A stretch of 64,000 nt of DNA from contig JADGDE010000001.1 of assembly GCA_016745035.1 (NCBI GenBank), forward strand, positions 1,092,507 to 1,156,506, read 5' to 3'. The notes under the pieces were generated by a model that worked only from the letters and a program-made list of their open reading frames with translations, did no database searches and had not been told where the DNA came from. Position 1 is the stretch's first letter, and each line of letters starts with the position of its first letter. Position numbers and translations under genes: made by a program. Source of the stretch: Thiotrichales bacterium. GTDB taxonomy: Bacteria > Pseudomonadota > Gammaproteobacteria > Beggiatoales > Beggiatoaceae. Below, piece after piece: positions 38,094 to 46,450 of this stretch.

Positions 38094-38639
38094 CTACTTT
38101 AATTGGTCTAAAGCCGCAAATGGGTTTGGCTTCGGGGCTTCGTCCATTTCCGGTTCAGGTGCTGGTATGTCTTCGCTTTCGATCAAAATCTCAGCAATTT
38201 CATCGCTCAAACTCGGGCACTGCTCATGCTTGGCGATAAAAGGTAAACTTAACACCAGTTCCTCTTCTAACAATTCTGCCAATTTTAAGGGGACTTCCTC
38301 TAACCATAAGGCTTCATAAGCTGCGTCAATTTGCTCATCACTCTCGCCGGGTTCCAAAAAGCAATAACTCAAAGGTTTTTCGACCCGAAAAGTCATCACT
38401 TCTAGGCAACGTTGACATAATAATGGCAAATCAGCTTGCAACTGCCCCTCACAAATTATCCGCTTCGATTGCACACTAAAATTTAAGCGACAAAATACGT
38501 TCAGCGCACTCAAGTCGCCTTCGGTGTGTTGTTTTAGCACATCCATTGCACGCATCGACAAATAGCCTTCAAGTTGGGCATGTGTCTGTGCAAGTCTGCT
38601 TGGATCAATCCAATCGGGTAATTTCTTTATATCTGACAT
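38094..38639 (-). CDS. yceD: YceD (DUF177) family protein, 23S rRNA accumulation protein
   Basis: A 181-residue protein. The ATG at 38639 (MSDIKKLPDWIDPSRLAQT) fits the family N-terminus better than an in-frame start 27 bases upstream. The DUF177 core has two cysteine pairs of which LPLLCQRCLEVM is the first. The acidic C-terminal part ends with NPFAALDQLK, the family's hallmark ending. Homologues bind 23S rRNA precursor or affect its processing in E. coli and plants. It is always upstream of rpmF, as here, 82 bp away. Confidence 0.93.
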   Translation of the reverse strand: MSDIKKLPDWIDPSRLAQTHAQLEGYLSMRAMDVLKQHTEGDLSALNVFCRLNFSVQSKRIICEGQLQADLPLLCQRCLEVMTFRVEKPLSYCFLEPGESDEQIDAAYEALWLEEVPLKLAELLEEELVLSLPFIAKHEQCPSLSDEIAEILIESEDIPAPEPEMDEAPKPNPFAALDQLK

Positions 38640-38769
38640 GAACCCACCATTATATAATTTTTGCAAGTTTTATTTCAAGGAGGATTTTAAGGATTTGGAC
38701 AATTTACCTTAGTTTTTTCATATCGACTCCGTCTGGATGTTTTTGTGATTTGGCTATGACTTAACTCAA

Positions 38770-38901
38770 CTGATGTTACGCAAAGGCTTCTTTTTCTGCC
38801 TTAAGGGCAGAAAAAACCGCCATTGCTGCACGGCTAAGCTTCATTAGGCAGGTGGAAAATCACACTATTATGATAAAAACCAGCTTAGTGCGTCACATCA
38901 G
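38770..38901 (-). repeat. MITE-like repeat A, copy 7 (full length, 132 bp)
   Basis: Ends CTGATGTTACGCAAAGGC and GTGCGTCACATCAG. Flanked by a perfect 9-bp direct repeat TTAACTCAA (38761-38769 and 38902-38910). Internal hairpin TTTTTCTGCC/GGCAGAAAAA (38791-38800 and 38806-38815), a perfect 10-bp stem. This copy is in the opposite orientation to copies 4, 9 and 11. Confidence 0.93.
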
Positions 38902-38936
38902 TTAACTCAAGATAAAATACAATCACCGCAGAGTGT

Positions 38937-38966
38937 TTGTGATTGATAAAATAAACAGGCTATAAT
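38937..38966 (+). promoter_or_regulatory. Sigma-70 promoter of the hisE-tat operon
   Basis: TTGTGA and a consensus TATAAT (38961-38966) are spaced by 18 bp. It lies 32 bp before the hisE ATG and 35 bp beyond the repeat A insertion, which therefore left it intact. Confidence 0.65.
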
Positions 38967-38998
38967 ACCGCCCTCTTTTGTCGGATAAAGGTAGCAAC

Positions 38999-39325
38999 AT
39001 GTCTCAAGCCTCGGATGTTTTATCCCAGCTCACCGCGCTATTGGAAGAGCGCAAACAAGCGGATCCCGACAGCTCTTATGTTGCCAAATTGTATGCCCAA
39101 GGTTTAGATAAAATTTTGCAAAAAGTGGGCGAAGAGGCAACCGAGACTATTATTGCCGCGAAAAACCCGGATAATGCAGCGCTGGTGTATGAAACGGCGG
39201 ATTTATGGTTTCATTGCATGGTCATGCTCTCGGAAAAAGGCTTGAGCAGTACCGATGTGTTAAACGAATTAGAGCGGCGTTTTGGTCTATCGGGTCTCGA
39301 AGAAAAAGCCAGCAGAAAATCATAG
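38999..39325 (+). CDS. hisE: Phosphoribosyl-ATP pyrophosphatase
   Basis: HisE hydrolyses phosphoribosyl-ATP, the second step of histidine synthesis. The 108-residue protein has the all-alpha MazG-like fold with the metal-binding [14 protein letters not shown] motif and [14 protein letters not shown]. It is free-standing and not fused to HisI. The ATG at 38999 follows AAAGGTAG. Longer reading frames upstream lack support. It heads a run hisE-HIT-tatA-tatB-tatC-hemJ with small gaps. The hisE-tatABC order occurs in several other proteobacteria. Confidence 0.95.
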   Translation: MSQASDVLSQLTALLEERKQADPDSSYVAKLYAQGLDKILQKVGEEATETIIAAKNPDNAALVYETADLWFHCMVMLSEKGLSSTDVLNELERRFGLSGLEEKASRKS

Positions 39326-39334
39326 AGGCACAGC

Positions 39335-39670
39335 ATGAGCGATTGTTTATTTTGTAAAATCAGCCGTGGGGAAATTCCCTCAGAGCGGGTCTATGAAGAT
39401 GACAAGGTGTTTGTCATCAAAGATATAAACCCTCAAGCCCCGGTGCATTTGTTGGTGATTCCTCATGCACATATCGAAAGCTTGAATGATTTGAGTGAGG
39501 AATATGGCGCGTTGATGGCGCACATCATGGGTTTATTGCCCAAGCTTGCCAAAGAACAAGGCTTGGATACGGGCTTTAGAACCATTATTAATACAGGACG
39601 TGGCGGCGGTCAGGTCATTTTTCATTTACATGTGCATTTGCTCGGTGGTGGGCAATTGCCAGGATTTTAA
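39335..39670 (+). CDS. HIT family nucleotide-binding protein (HinT-like)
   Basis: A 111-residue histidine-triad hydrolase. The N-terminal Cys pair is in CLFCKISRGEIPSE and the catalytic HxHxH motif is FHLHVHLL near the C-terminus. HinT proteins hydrolyse nucleoside phosphoramidates such as AMP-lysine. The length is typical. It lies 9 bp after hisE and 19 bp before tatA and is probably a housekeeping member of the operon. Confidence 0.94.
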   Translation: MSDCLFCKISRGEIPSERVYEDDKVFVIKDINPQAPVHLLVIPHAHIESLNDLSEEYGALMAHIMGLLPKLAKEQGLDTGFRTIINTGRGGGQVIFHLHVHLLGGGQLPGF

Positions 39671-39689
39671 CCAGATTTAGGAAAACAAC

Positions 39690-39944
39690 ATGGGTATTGG
39701 CGGCATTAGCATTTGGCAGTTACTGATTATTTTGGTGATTGTGGTTTTACTGTTTGGCACTAAAAAACTGCGTAATATGGGCGGCGACTTAGGCGCGGCG
39801 GTGCGTAACTTCAAAGGCGCGATGAAAGATGGCGAAGAAGAACAAAATAAAACAGCCGATAAAGACAGCGTTACTGAGGATAAAAAACCGCCAGTGATTG
39901 AAGGTCAAGCCAAAGTGCAACAAAACAACGACAAACAAGGCTAA
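39690..39944 (+). CDS. tatA: Sec-independent protein translocase TatA
   Basis: An 84-residue protein. Residues 1-20 form the single transmembrane helix ([20 protein letters not shown]), followed by the [10 protein letters not shown] hinge and an amphipathic helix with the phenylalanine-containing [11 protein letters not shown]. The C-terminal tail is polar and variable. TatA polymerises to form the translocation path for folded proteins. AGGAAA precedes the ATG. Tat substrates are expected: the DUF1501 protein at 53174 in this same window has a clear twin-arginine signal. Confidence 0.96.
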   Translation: MGIGGISIWQLLIILVIVVLLFGTKKLRNMGGDLGAAVRNFKGAMKDGEEEQNKTADKDSVTEDKKPPVIEGQAKVQQNNDKQG

Positions 39945-39949
39945 AACGC

Positions 39950-40291
39950 ATGTTAGATATGGGGTTTTGGGAACTTATCGCCATCGGTGTGATTGCCTTA
40001 TTGGTGATAGGCCCTGACCGTCTACCCGAAGTGGCTCGCACGATGGGGCGTTGGGTTGGGCGTGCCCGTGCTTATATTGATAGTATTCGTAACACGGTCG
40101 ATAAAGAAATGCGCTTGCAAGAATTGCAATCAATGATGCAGCAAAGCGAGCGCAATGATCTCTACGAAATGCTCGAAGAAACCCCCAAAACTAACCCTAA
40201 TGAAGATCTCAGCGCCAAAAAAGACAGCAATGATAGCGCCGATAAAAGCCAAATCGACACATCGGCTGATAAAGCGAATAAATCTTCCTAA
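39950..40291 (+). CDS. tatB: Sec-independent protein translocase TatB
   Basis: A 113-residue protein with one N-terminal transmembrane segment (FWELIAIGVIALLVIGPDRL) carrying the Glu and the GPDRLP hinge that mark TatB. An amphipathic helix follows (ARTMGRWVGRARAYIDSI), then a polar Ser/Asp/Lys-rich tail. TatB and TatC form the signal-peptide receptor. It is 5 bp after tatA and 24 bp before tatC. Confidence 0.96.
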   Translation: MLDMGFWELIAIGVIALLVIGPDRLPEVARTMGRWVGRARAYIDSIRNTVDKEMRLQELQSMMQQSERNDLYEMLEETPKTNPNEDLSAKKDSNDSADKSQIDTSADKANKSS

Positions 40292-40315
40292 CCTCCTTCT
40301 GGCAGCCTTGAATCT

Positions 40316-41155
40316 ATGCAGGATCCCACTCAATTAACTGAACAAGAGATGCCGTTTTTATCGCATCTTATCGAATTACGTGACCGCCTACTTCGGGCAA
40401 TGGTGACGATTTTGATTGTGTTCCTTGTGCTATTTCCCTTTAGTGAACAACTGTTTACCATTGTCTCAGCACCTTTAGTCGCCGCCCTGCCTGAGGGTAG
40501 CACTATGATTGCGACCCATGTGACCTCGCCTTTTATGGCGCCTTTAAAATTGGTGTTTGTGCTCTCAGTGTATTTAGCCATGCCGATTTTGCTTTATCAT
40601 CTTTGGTCATTTATTGCCCCCGCCTTATATCAACATGAAAAACGTCTGATTGTGCCTTTGATGGTCTCGAGCACCTTGCTATTTTACGCGGGGATGGTGT
40701 TTGTCTATTACATGGTTTTCCCCATCGTCTTTGGCTTCTTTGCCGGTGTCACCCCTGATGGCGTGGAGATGAGTACAGATATTACCTATTATCTTGATTT
40801 TGCCCTCAAAATGTTTTTTGCCTTTGGTTTTGCCTTTGAAGTCCCAGTACTCACCTTTTTACTGATTTGGGCGAATATGACCACCGCAGACGCTTTGGTT
40901 GCCAAACGCCCTTATGTATTTGTCGGCAGCTTCATCATTGGTATGTTACTGACCCCGCCGGATGTGTTATCGCAACTACTGCTGGCGATTCCGATGTGGT
41001 TGTTATTTGAAGCGGGTATTATCGCCTCACGTTATTTATTACCGAAAACCGAACCCAGTGCCGATGAAAAATCAAGCTATCCAGATGATTATGAGCCTTT
41101 AGACGAGGCAGGAATGAAAGCCGAAATGGACAAAATGGATAAGGACGGTTACTAA
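40316..41155 (+). CDS. tatC: Sec-independent protein translocase TatC
   Basis: A 279-residue protein with six transmembrane helices. The N-terminal cytoplasmic motif is MPFLSHLIELRDRLLRAM, where the SHLxELRxR pattern recognises twin-arginine signals. The LLYHLWSFIAPALYQHEKR loop and the FGFAFEVPVLTFLL helix with the conserved Glu are present, as is the PPDVLSQ motif. The tail after the last helix is long and acidic (about 40 residues). Its stop overlaps the hemJ start (TAATG). Together with tatA and tatB it forms a complete Tat system. Confidence 0.97.
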   Translation: MQDPTQLTEQEMPFLSHLIELRDRLLRAMVTILIVFLVLFPFSEQLFTIVSAPLVAALPEGSTMIATHVTSPFMAPLKLVFVLSVYLAMPILLYHLWSFIAPALYQHEKRLIVPLMVSSTLLFYAGMVFVYYMVFPIVFGFFAGVTPDGVEMSTDITYYLDFALKMFFAFGFAFEVPVLTFLLIWANMTTADALVAKRPYVFVGSFIIGMLLTPPDVLSQLLLAIPMWLLFEAGIIASRYLLPKTEPSADEKSSYPDDYEPLDEAGMKAEMDKMDKDGY

Positions 41156-41583
41156 TGTTATGGGTTAAAGCGTGGCACTTAATTTTTATGGTCTCATGGT
41201 TTGCAGGGCTGTTTTATTTGCCGCGCTTATATGTTTATCACGCCATGAGTGATGATAAACCCAGTATTGAGCGCTTTAAGGTCATGGAGCGTAAATTGTT
41301 CTATGGCATCATGACTCCGGCGATGATTGCTACCTTTATTTTTGGTATTTGGTTGTTGACCTATAACTGGGATTTTTATTGGTCACAAACCTGGTTTCAA
41401 ATTAAAGCCGCTTTATTAGTCTTGTTGGTGATTTATCACGGTATTTGTTGGAAACAACTCATCGCTTTTAGAGATGATAAAAACCCCCACGGGCATGTCT
41501 ATTTCCGCTTTTTTAACGAACTGCCCGTATTTGCTTTAATTTTTATTGTGATACTCGCTATCGTTCGACCCTTTCCCGGGTGA
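41155..41583 (+). CDS. hemJ: Protoporphyrinogen IX oxidase HemJ
   Basis: A 142-residue membrane protein with four helices. The first contains the conserved His in KAWHLIFMVSWFAGLFYLPRL, the hallmark of HemJ (UPF0093). A second conserved region is RKLFYGIMTPAM and the last is the RFFNELPVFALIFIVILAI helix. HemJ oxidises protoporphyrinogen IX in the penultimate step of haem synthesis and itself binds haem. It is coupled to tatC by overlap. The link to haem supply fits the cytochromes in this window. Confidence 0.93.
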   Translation: MLWVKAWHLIFMVSWFAGLFYLPRLYVYHAMSDDKPSIERFKVMERKLFYGIMTPAMIATFIFGIWLLTYNWDFYWSQTWFQIKAALLVLLVIYHGICWKQLIAFRDDKNPHGHVYFRFFNELPVFALIFIVILAIVRPFPG

Positions 41584-41601
41584 CCCACCCCCAGAAACAT
41601 C

Positions 41602-41952
41602 ATGCCAAAAGTGCTTTGTGAAGACGCAGTGCCTATAGAAGTGCCGCTGCGTCGTCTAAGAATGAAAGTACATTACCAATTCCCTTATACAAAACGGCGT
41701 TTAGGTTACTATGAGAAGCCTAGTCAAATAAGAAAACGAAAAAGACAACGCCAATACCTCAATAGCTCAACCATGCATCCAGACCTATCTGACCATCAAT
41801 GCGAACAACGACGAGTTAGACGATTTAATCGTAATATTTCCGTTGGTATAGCCCTACAGTTTACTCGAACAGATTTTATTCAGCAGTTATATCGACACAA
41901 AGTCAAAGACCCTAGACGACAAGCTAAACTATTTAAAACCATATTAATATGA
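41602..41952 (+). CDS. bS21-like ribosomal protein paralogue with C-terminal extension
   Basis: A 116-residue, very basic protein. Residues 1-55 align with ribosomal protein bS21: AVPIEVPLRRLR corresponds to EPFDVALRRFK, and KRRLGYYEKPSQIRKRKR to RRREFYEKPTTERKRAK, with one single-residue gap. The remaining 60 residues (VRRFNRNISVGIALQFTRTD and beyond) are not bS21-like and I do not recognise them. It is not likely to be the housekeeping rpsU, which is normally next to dnaG/rpoD. It overlaps the HigB-like toxin gene as ATGA. An antitoxin or toxin-targeting role is therefore possible. The ribosome site is weak (18 bp after hemJ). Confidence 0.7.
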   Translation: MPKVLCEDAVPIEVPLRRLRMKVHYQFPYTKRRLGYYEKPSQIRKRKRQRQYLNSSTMHPDLSDHQCEQRRVRRFNRNISVGIALQFTRTDFIQQLYRHKVKDPRRQAKLFKTILI

Positions 41953-42359
41953 AGATATTAGTCATACATAGCAGCCATGAAATGTCAGCGTTTGAGCTAT
42001 TTTTAACCCGTATTTCTAGCAAGCTTGCAGCAACCATATGCAAAAAGCTACAAGCTTATGCTGAACTCAATGCGATTCATATGAGCAGGCAATTAAAAGT
42101 CCTAAAACCGAAAATATGGGGTTATAAAGGCACTATTTATAAACTTCGCGTAGATTGTGGTAAAGAATCTGCCCGTATTATGTTTGTCAAAACAGTAGAT
42201 AATGACATTGTGCTATTGCATGGGTTTATTAAAAAAACACGAAAAACACCAAATAAGGACGCAAAAATTGCCATCGGCAATTTAGAGCAGGTAAAAAACC
42301 AGGTTAAACTATCAGTATTCCCTTTAGAAAAATATTCTAACTTAGCAAACGATCACTAA
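41949..42359 (+). CDS. HigB/Gp49-like RelE-fold toxin
   Basis: A 136-residue protein. The region KIWGYKGTIYKLRVDCGKES, then ARIMFVKTVDNDIVLLHGFIKKTRKTP and a closing AIGNLEQVKN helix, is the pattern of phage-derived Gp49-like/HigB toxins, ribosome-dependent mRNA interferases of the RelE superfamily. About 25 residues at the N-terminus are extra. Its ATG overlaps the bS21-like stop, so translation is coupled. No HigA-type helix-turn-helix antitoxin follows; a repeat A copy begins at the next base after the stop, so a downstream antitoxin could also have been displaced. Confidence 0.78.
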   Translation: MKILVIHSSHEMSAFELFLTRISSKLAATICKKLQAYAELNAIHMSRQLKVLKPKIWGYKGTIYKLRVDCGKESARIMFVKTVDNDIVLLHGFIKKTRKTPNKDAKIAIGNLEQVKNQVKLSVFPLEKYSNLANDH

Positions 42360-42489
42360 CTGATGTTACGCAAAGGCTTCTCTATGCCCCAAAAGGCAAA
42401 AAAACCGCCATGGCTCCACGGCTAAACACCACTATGCAGGTGGAAAACCACAATATTGAGACAAAAACAGGCTTAGTGCGTCACATCAG
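42360..42489 (-). repeat. MITE-like repeat A, copy 8 (full length, 130 bp)
   Basis: Ends CTGATGTTACGCAAAGGC and GTGCGTCACATCAG. Flanks TCACTAA and TAACTAA match at six of seven bases. The stop codon of the HigB-like gene lies within the left flank duplication. Same orientation as copy 7. Confidence 0.9.
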
Positions 42490-42725
42490 TAACTAATTAT
42501 TGTGCTGTTTTTGTCTTATTCGAGGCAGCATCTTGTACCTTTTCCCTTTGTCTTCGCAACAGAATTTGCCCCCCTTTTGTGTAAAAAATAAAGGGCAGAT
42601 TAACCTATCAACCAAACCGTTTATCTTTTTTGATATATTTTATGCCAATTTAAAAAGTTATGGTGCTGCCTGTAATTTGAAAAGCATTATTTTAATTTTT
42701 AATATCAAACCCTAGTGTATTTATC
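42490..42725. other. Spacer after repeat copy 8
   Basis: AT-rich, with a short open frame (42500-42715) lacking a ribosome site and with cysteine- and phenylalanine-rich low-complexity content; judged non-coding. It probably contains the promoter of the following broken gene. Confidence 0.5.
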
Positions 42726-43241
42726 ATGAAAAAATGGATCCTATATGTATTATTATTTTTTTCTGGTAGCCTCAGTGCTGAGTTGTCTTTACAAGCTCTA
42801 AGCCAAGATTCAAGCCCACCGACACAATTATTCAGCTATCAACATGTGTTATTAAGTGTGCCGTCGAAAAATTTAGATGTGTTTGACCTTAGTGATGTCA
42901 CGCAGCTACGCTTGTTGCTTAACCGTTCGATACTAAATAATGGAGCGCATATTTCATCTCTGTAGGTTGAGGATAATGTTTTATATGCTGATGAAACCGA
43001 TGTCAGTTGGGGCAATGCCAGCAATCCTGAAGCATGGGTTAAAATTTGGTATGCCCGTGATGGGGTATTAAATCTTAACTTTTTCCATGTTGGCTTGTTT
43101 GATATTGTCCTCGATAGCCGTTATCAGGGGGAAAACCCTATGATTACTGATAATAAACCAACACTGTCGGTGAGAGGTGAACCTGAGAATTATTGGCGTT
43201 ATAGCCGCCATGACTATGCTGATTGGCGTTTATGTCAATAA
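42726..43241 (+). pseudogene. Secreted hypothetical protein interrupted by one in-frame TAG
   Basis: The first 79 codons encode a signal peptide (MKKWILYVLLFFSGSLSA) and a mature start ELSLQALSQDSS. A TAG at 42963-42965 interrupts the frame, but the same frame stays open for 91 further codons with a sensible sequence (VSWGNASNPEAWVKIWYARD, RYSRHDYADWRLCQ) to a TAA at 43239-43241. The whole would be a 171-codon periplasmic protein. This is best explained by a single nonsense mutation (or a sequencing error), less likely by readthrough. The family is unknown. Confidence 0.7.
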
Positions 43242-43551
43242 GAGTAGCCACGGGGTTTTGCCCTTGCCAATAGCGAACAAACAAACCCCGAAAAAACCAA
43301 GGCAAGGCGGGTAATAAGCATCACCCAACCCCCTGAGCAAACCCAGTAATTACCAAAAAATCGCAGTTGCCCCTTTTTCTCTTTCCTCCAATGTGGGCAT
43401 TAGAATAATATTTGGATACAAATCATGCCTTGTATAGAGACAATTAGCCGAAAAATATTGCCCTAGAGCATTCCACCTGCCCTTGTTTTATGCTAGCGTT
43501 ACGGCTTGTATCTTTTATTGAATCCAACTTCTGTTATTTCAGGCTGTTTCT
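43242..43551. other. 310-bp spacer before tolB
   Basis: Contains a GGGGTTT...AAACCCC-type imperfect inverted repeat near 43254-43292 and otherwise nothing recognised. Presumably the tolB promoter region. Confidence 0.45.
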
Positions 43552-44829
43552 ATGAAAAAACTATTCTGGTCGCTGTCTTTATTATTGAGTCTGTGTTTAC
43601 AACAGACGCAAGCGGCTTTACAAATTGACATTACCCAAGGGGCTGAGGGGGCTTTGCCGATTGCGATTGTCCCGTTTGCTAACCCCAGCCAAGCGCCGGA
43701 GGATTTGGCGCAAATCATTAGCAATGATTTAAATTTAAGCGGGCATTTTTCGGTATTAGAGCGGGGGCGCTTGCCCGCCTTTCCTAGCGATATTAAACAA
43801 GTATTGTATCCGCATTGGCAAAGTTTAGGTGTGAACCATATTGTCATTGGCTCGATTACGCCAACAGCAGCAAACCAGTATCAAGTGCGGTTTTTCTTGG
43901 TCGATATTTTTAGTAAAGAGCAGGTAGTTGCTTTTAATTTTAACACCACGAAGAAAAAACTACGCCAAGTCGGGCATCAAATCAGCGATAAGGTCTATCA
44001 GGCGCTCACAGGTAAACGCGGTGCATTTAATACCCGCATTGCTTATGTGACTCAGCAAAAAAATACCTATAAACTCCACCTTGCCGATATTGATGGCAAA
44101 AATGAGCAAACCATTCTCACCAGTCGTGAACCTTTGTTATCACTAGCCTGGTCGCCTGATGGTAAACGTTTGGCTTATGTGTCTTTAGAGCGCAAACAAA
44201 CCCATATTTATGTGCAGGATTTACGCACAGGTAAACGCCAACAAGTCGCGGCATGGAAAGGCTTGAACACCGCTCCTGCTTGGTCGCCCGATGGTAAATC
44301 GCTTGCCTTTAGTAATTCCCAAAGTGGTAACTTAGAAATTTACGTGTTAAATTTAGTCACTCGGCAACTACGTCAATTGACCCATAACCGCGCCATTGAT
44401 ACCGAGCCGACCTGGTCGCCTGATGGAGCTAGCATTGTTTTTACCTCCAGCCGTGGTGGCACAGCTCAGTTATACCGCATAGCGAGTGCTGGTGGACGTG
44501 CTGAGCGGGTTAGTTTTCAAGGCAAATATAATGCTCGCGCCCGCTTTTCTGCCGATGGTAAACAGATTTTGTGCTTACACAATGGCGGCAACGGTTATCA
44601 AATTGCGCTGTTAGATTTGGGTTCACGTCGTGGCAATGTGCAAATTTTAAGTCAAACCACGCAAGATGAATCGCCTAGCTTCTCCCCCAATGGGCGCATG
44701 GTCATGTATGCCACGGGTAAAGGCTTAGCCGCCGTATCAGTTGATGGCGGCGTGAAGCAAAAAATTGCCAGTGGTTTGGGTTCCAATATTCGCGAGCCAG
44801 CGTGGTCGCCTTTTTTAACTAATCACTAA
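43552..44829 (+). CDS. tolB: Tol-Pal system protein TolB
   Basis: A 425-residue periplasmic protein with a signal peptide (MKKLFWSLSLLLSLCLQQTQ then A). Residues about 25-160 form the N-terminal domain (LPIAIVPFANPSQAPEDLAQ, IISNDLNLSGHFSVLERG). The rest is a six-bladed beta-propeller with repeated motifs such as LAWSPDGKRLAYVS, PAWSPDGKSLAFSN and PTWSPDGASIVFTS. TolB links Pal to the TolQRA machine and keeps the outer membrane tight during division. It is not next to tolA, pal or ybgF here, which is unusual. Confidence 0.93.
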   Translation: MKKLFWSLSLLLSLCLQQTQAALQIDITQGAEGALPIAIVPFANPSQAPEDLAQIISNDLNLSGHFSVLERGRLPAFPSDIKQVLYPHWQSLGVNHIVIGSITPTAANQYQVRFFLVDIFSKEQVVAFNFNTTKKKLRQVGHQISDKVYQALTGKRGAFNTRIAYVTQQKNTYKLHLADIDGKNEQTILTSREPLLSLAWSPDGKRLAYVSLERKQTHIYVQDLRTGKRQQVAAWKGLNTAPAWSPDGKSLAFSNSQSGNLEIYVLNLVTRQLRQLTHNRAIDTEPTWSPDGASIVFTSSRGGTAQLYRIASAGGRAERVSFQGKYNARARFSADGKQILCLHNGGNGYQIALLDLGSRRGNVQILSQTTQDESPSFSPNGRMVMYATGKGLAAVSVDGGVKQKIASGLGSNIREPAWSPFLTNH

Positions 44830-44833
44830 AATT

Positions 44834-46450
44834 ATGTTGCATATTGCTTTACTCGCCAGCGGTTTTCTTAGCTATTCGCAATTGCGACGGCATAAGAAAA
44901 AGCGCTTGGAGAAAAAAAAGCAAGCCCGGCAACATAAACTATTAGCAAGCCAAAACGCCAAGCAAATTGAGCGCGAAGAAAAAGCTCGGGCAGAGAAAAG
45001 CGTCATAGAGAAAGACTTTGCTATCTCTAGCCTTGCCTTGGGTCTCAGCGGTGTAGGGGTGTTTTTATATACGCCCTTTTTAGTCCCAGCAATGGGGATT
45101 TATGCCTATCTCAGCCGCCCAATTTTAGAAAAAGCCTATCGTGCGATTAAACAGCGTGAGAAAGATATTCATATTGTTTATGGTATTGCGCTGCCGGGGA
45201 TTTTAATCAGCGGCTACCCGCTCACCGGGGCTTTGAATTATTGGCTATATGCTTTTAGCCAAAAGATTTTACTCAATGCCAAAGAAAACAAGCGCCAGCG
45301 TGTGCCAGTCGATTTGGTGCAACTGCCCGAACACGCGTGGCTGCTCAAAGACGGAGTTGAAATCAGCACGCCTTTGGCAGATTTAAGCGTTGGCGATCAT
45401 CTGTTTGTCCGTGCTGGGGAGACCCTTATTGCCGACGGCGTGATTACTCAAACGGTAGGCGAGGTGCTAATCGAAGATTATCAGCTTAGTGCCAGTCATG
45501 AACTCAAAGTGCTTAAAAGTGGTGATCGCGTGCTTGCAGGACAGCAAGTGATTGCTGGCGACTTGTATATGCAGATTAAAAAACCAACCGCACAAAGCCG
45601 CTTGATGCGTTTACACCAAGCTTTACAAAAAAGTAATAGCCAAGACCTTGCCCGCCCACTCAAAGGCGAAGCCCTTGCCGATGATATTGTTTTACCGACC
45701 TTAGCCATCAGCGCTTTAGCTGTGCCCGTTGCAGGTGTTGCAGGGATGTTGGCAATTTTAGAAAGTTGTGTTGGCGAGGCGATGCGCATTACCATTCCCA
45801 TGCACACCTTGAAATTTTTACAAAAAGCTTTTGACGAGGGCTTGTTGATTAAAGATGGGCGGGTGTTTGAAGATTTAACCGATAGTCACTATTTATTATT
45901 GGATTTTACCGACTTAGATACGGAACAAGCACAGAGTTTATATGCGCAACTCCCCGCTTTAAGCGCAGAAAAACTGCATTTACATGCCTTATTTTTTCCT
46001 GAACAAGTGATTGAAAGTGAGTTACTGCACGTTCACCGCGTCACGGCTAGCAGCGATAAGCAAGCCCAACTTAAGCGCTTGAGTAAAAAATACCATAAAA
46101 TTGCTTATATCGGCACAGACTTAAATTGTTTGCGCCACGCGCCCGTGTCGGTGTGTTTACACAATCAAGCCCTGATAGCTTGCCATGCGGCGAAAGTTAT
46201 TATTTTAAAAGCCGATTTTAGCGCCTTGATGCCTTTGTTTGCTTTGCGCTCACAGCTTAAAAACAAACTGGACGTAGGCACGGCTTTATCAATTATCCCC
46301 GGCGCGACCGTCATCAGTGGCGTATTCTTTGCCCACCTAGGGGTCGCTAGCTCGTTTATGGTTTATTACAGTGGTTTACTTGCAGGGATGGGTCATGCTA
46401 ACCGCCCAGTTAAAATAGAAAACCAAGCGCCTAGCACGGATAAGCCTTAA
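44834..46450 (+). CDS. Degenerate P1B-type ATPase-like protein (probably inactive)
   Basis: A 538-residue membrane protein. The actuator-domain scaffold is recognisable: VGDHLFVRAGETLIADGVIT, then IEDYQLSASHELKV and GDRVLAGQQVIAGDLYMQI. However, the TGES loop reads SASH. The phosphorylation motif DKTGT reads DFTDLD, and the GDGxNDxPAL hinge reads GTDLNCLRHAPVS. The metal-binding CPC of the membrane helix is reduced to SCV. The nucleotide-binding domain is mostly missing (length 538 against about 750). It cannot pump by the known mechanism. The frame is intact, so it is conserved for another role. The N-terminus is a charged coiled coil. It follows tolB by 4 bp. Confidence 0.75.
   Translation: MLHIALLASGFLSYSQLRRHKKKRLEKKKQARQHKLLASQNAKQIEREEKARAEKSVIEKDFAISSLALGLSGVGVFLYTPFLVPAMGIYAYLSRPILEKAYRAIKQREKDIHIVYGIALPGILISGYPLTGALNYWLYAFSQKILLNAKENKRQRVPVDLVQLPEHAWLLKDGVEISTPLADLSVGDHLFVRAGETLIADGVITQTVGEVLIEDYQLSASHELKVLKSGDRVLAGQQVIAGDLYMQIKKPTAQSRLMRLHQALQKSNSQDLARPLKGEALADDIVLPTLAISALAVPVAGVAGMLAILESCVGEAMRITIPMHTLKFLQKAFDEGLLIKDGRVFEDLTDSHYLLLDFTDLDTEQAQSLYAQLPALSAEKLHLHALFFPEQVIESELLHVHRVTASSDKQAQLKRLSKKYHKIAYIGTDLNCLRHAPVSVCLHNQALIACHAAKVIILKADFSALMPLFALRSQLKNKLDVGTALSIIPGATVISGVFFAHLGVASSFMVYYSGLLAGMGHANRPVKIENQAPSTDKP

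Larger units (their letters stand above)
38640..38998. other. Divergent intergenic region with repeat A copy 7
   Basis: A 359-bp spacer between yceD (minus) and hisE (plus). It contains one full repeat A copy and, beyond it, a good promoter for the hisE operon. The yceD promoter should lie in 38640-38769. Confidence 0.6.

Noticed and set aside
41602..41952. Housekeeping rpsU
   Set aside because: The protein is longer (116 against about 70 residues), differs at many bS21 positions, and is not beside dnaG/rpoD; treated as a paralogue.
42500..42715. 71-codon frame after repeat copy 8
   Set aside because: No ribosome site, low-complexity composition and no family resemblance.
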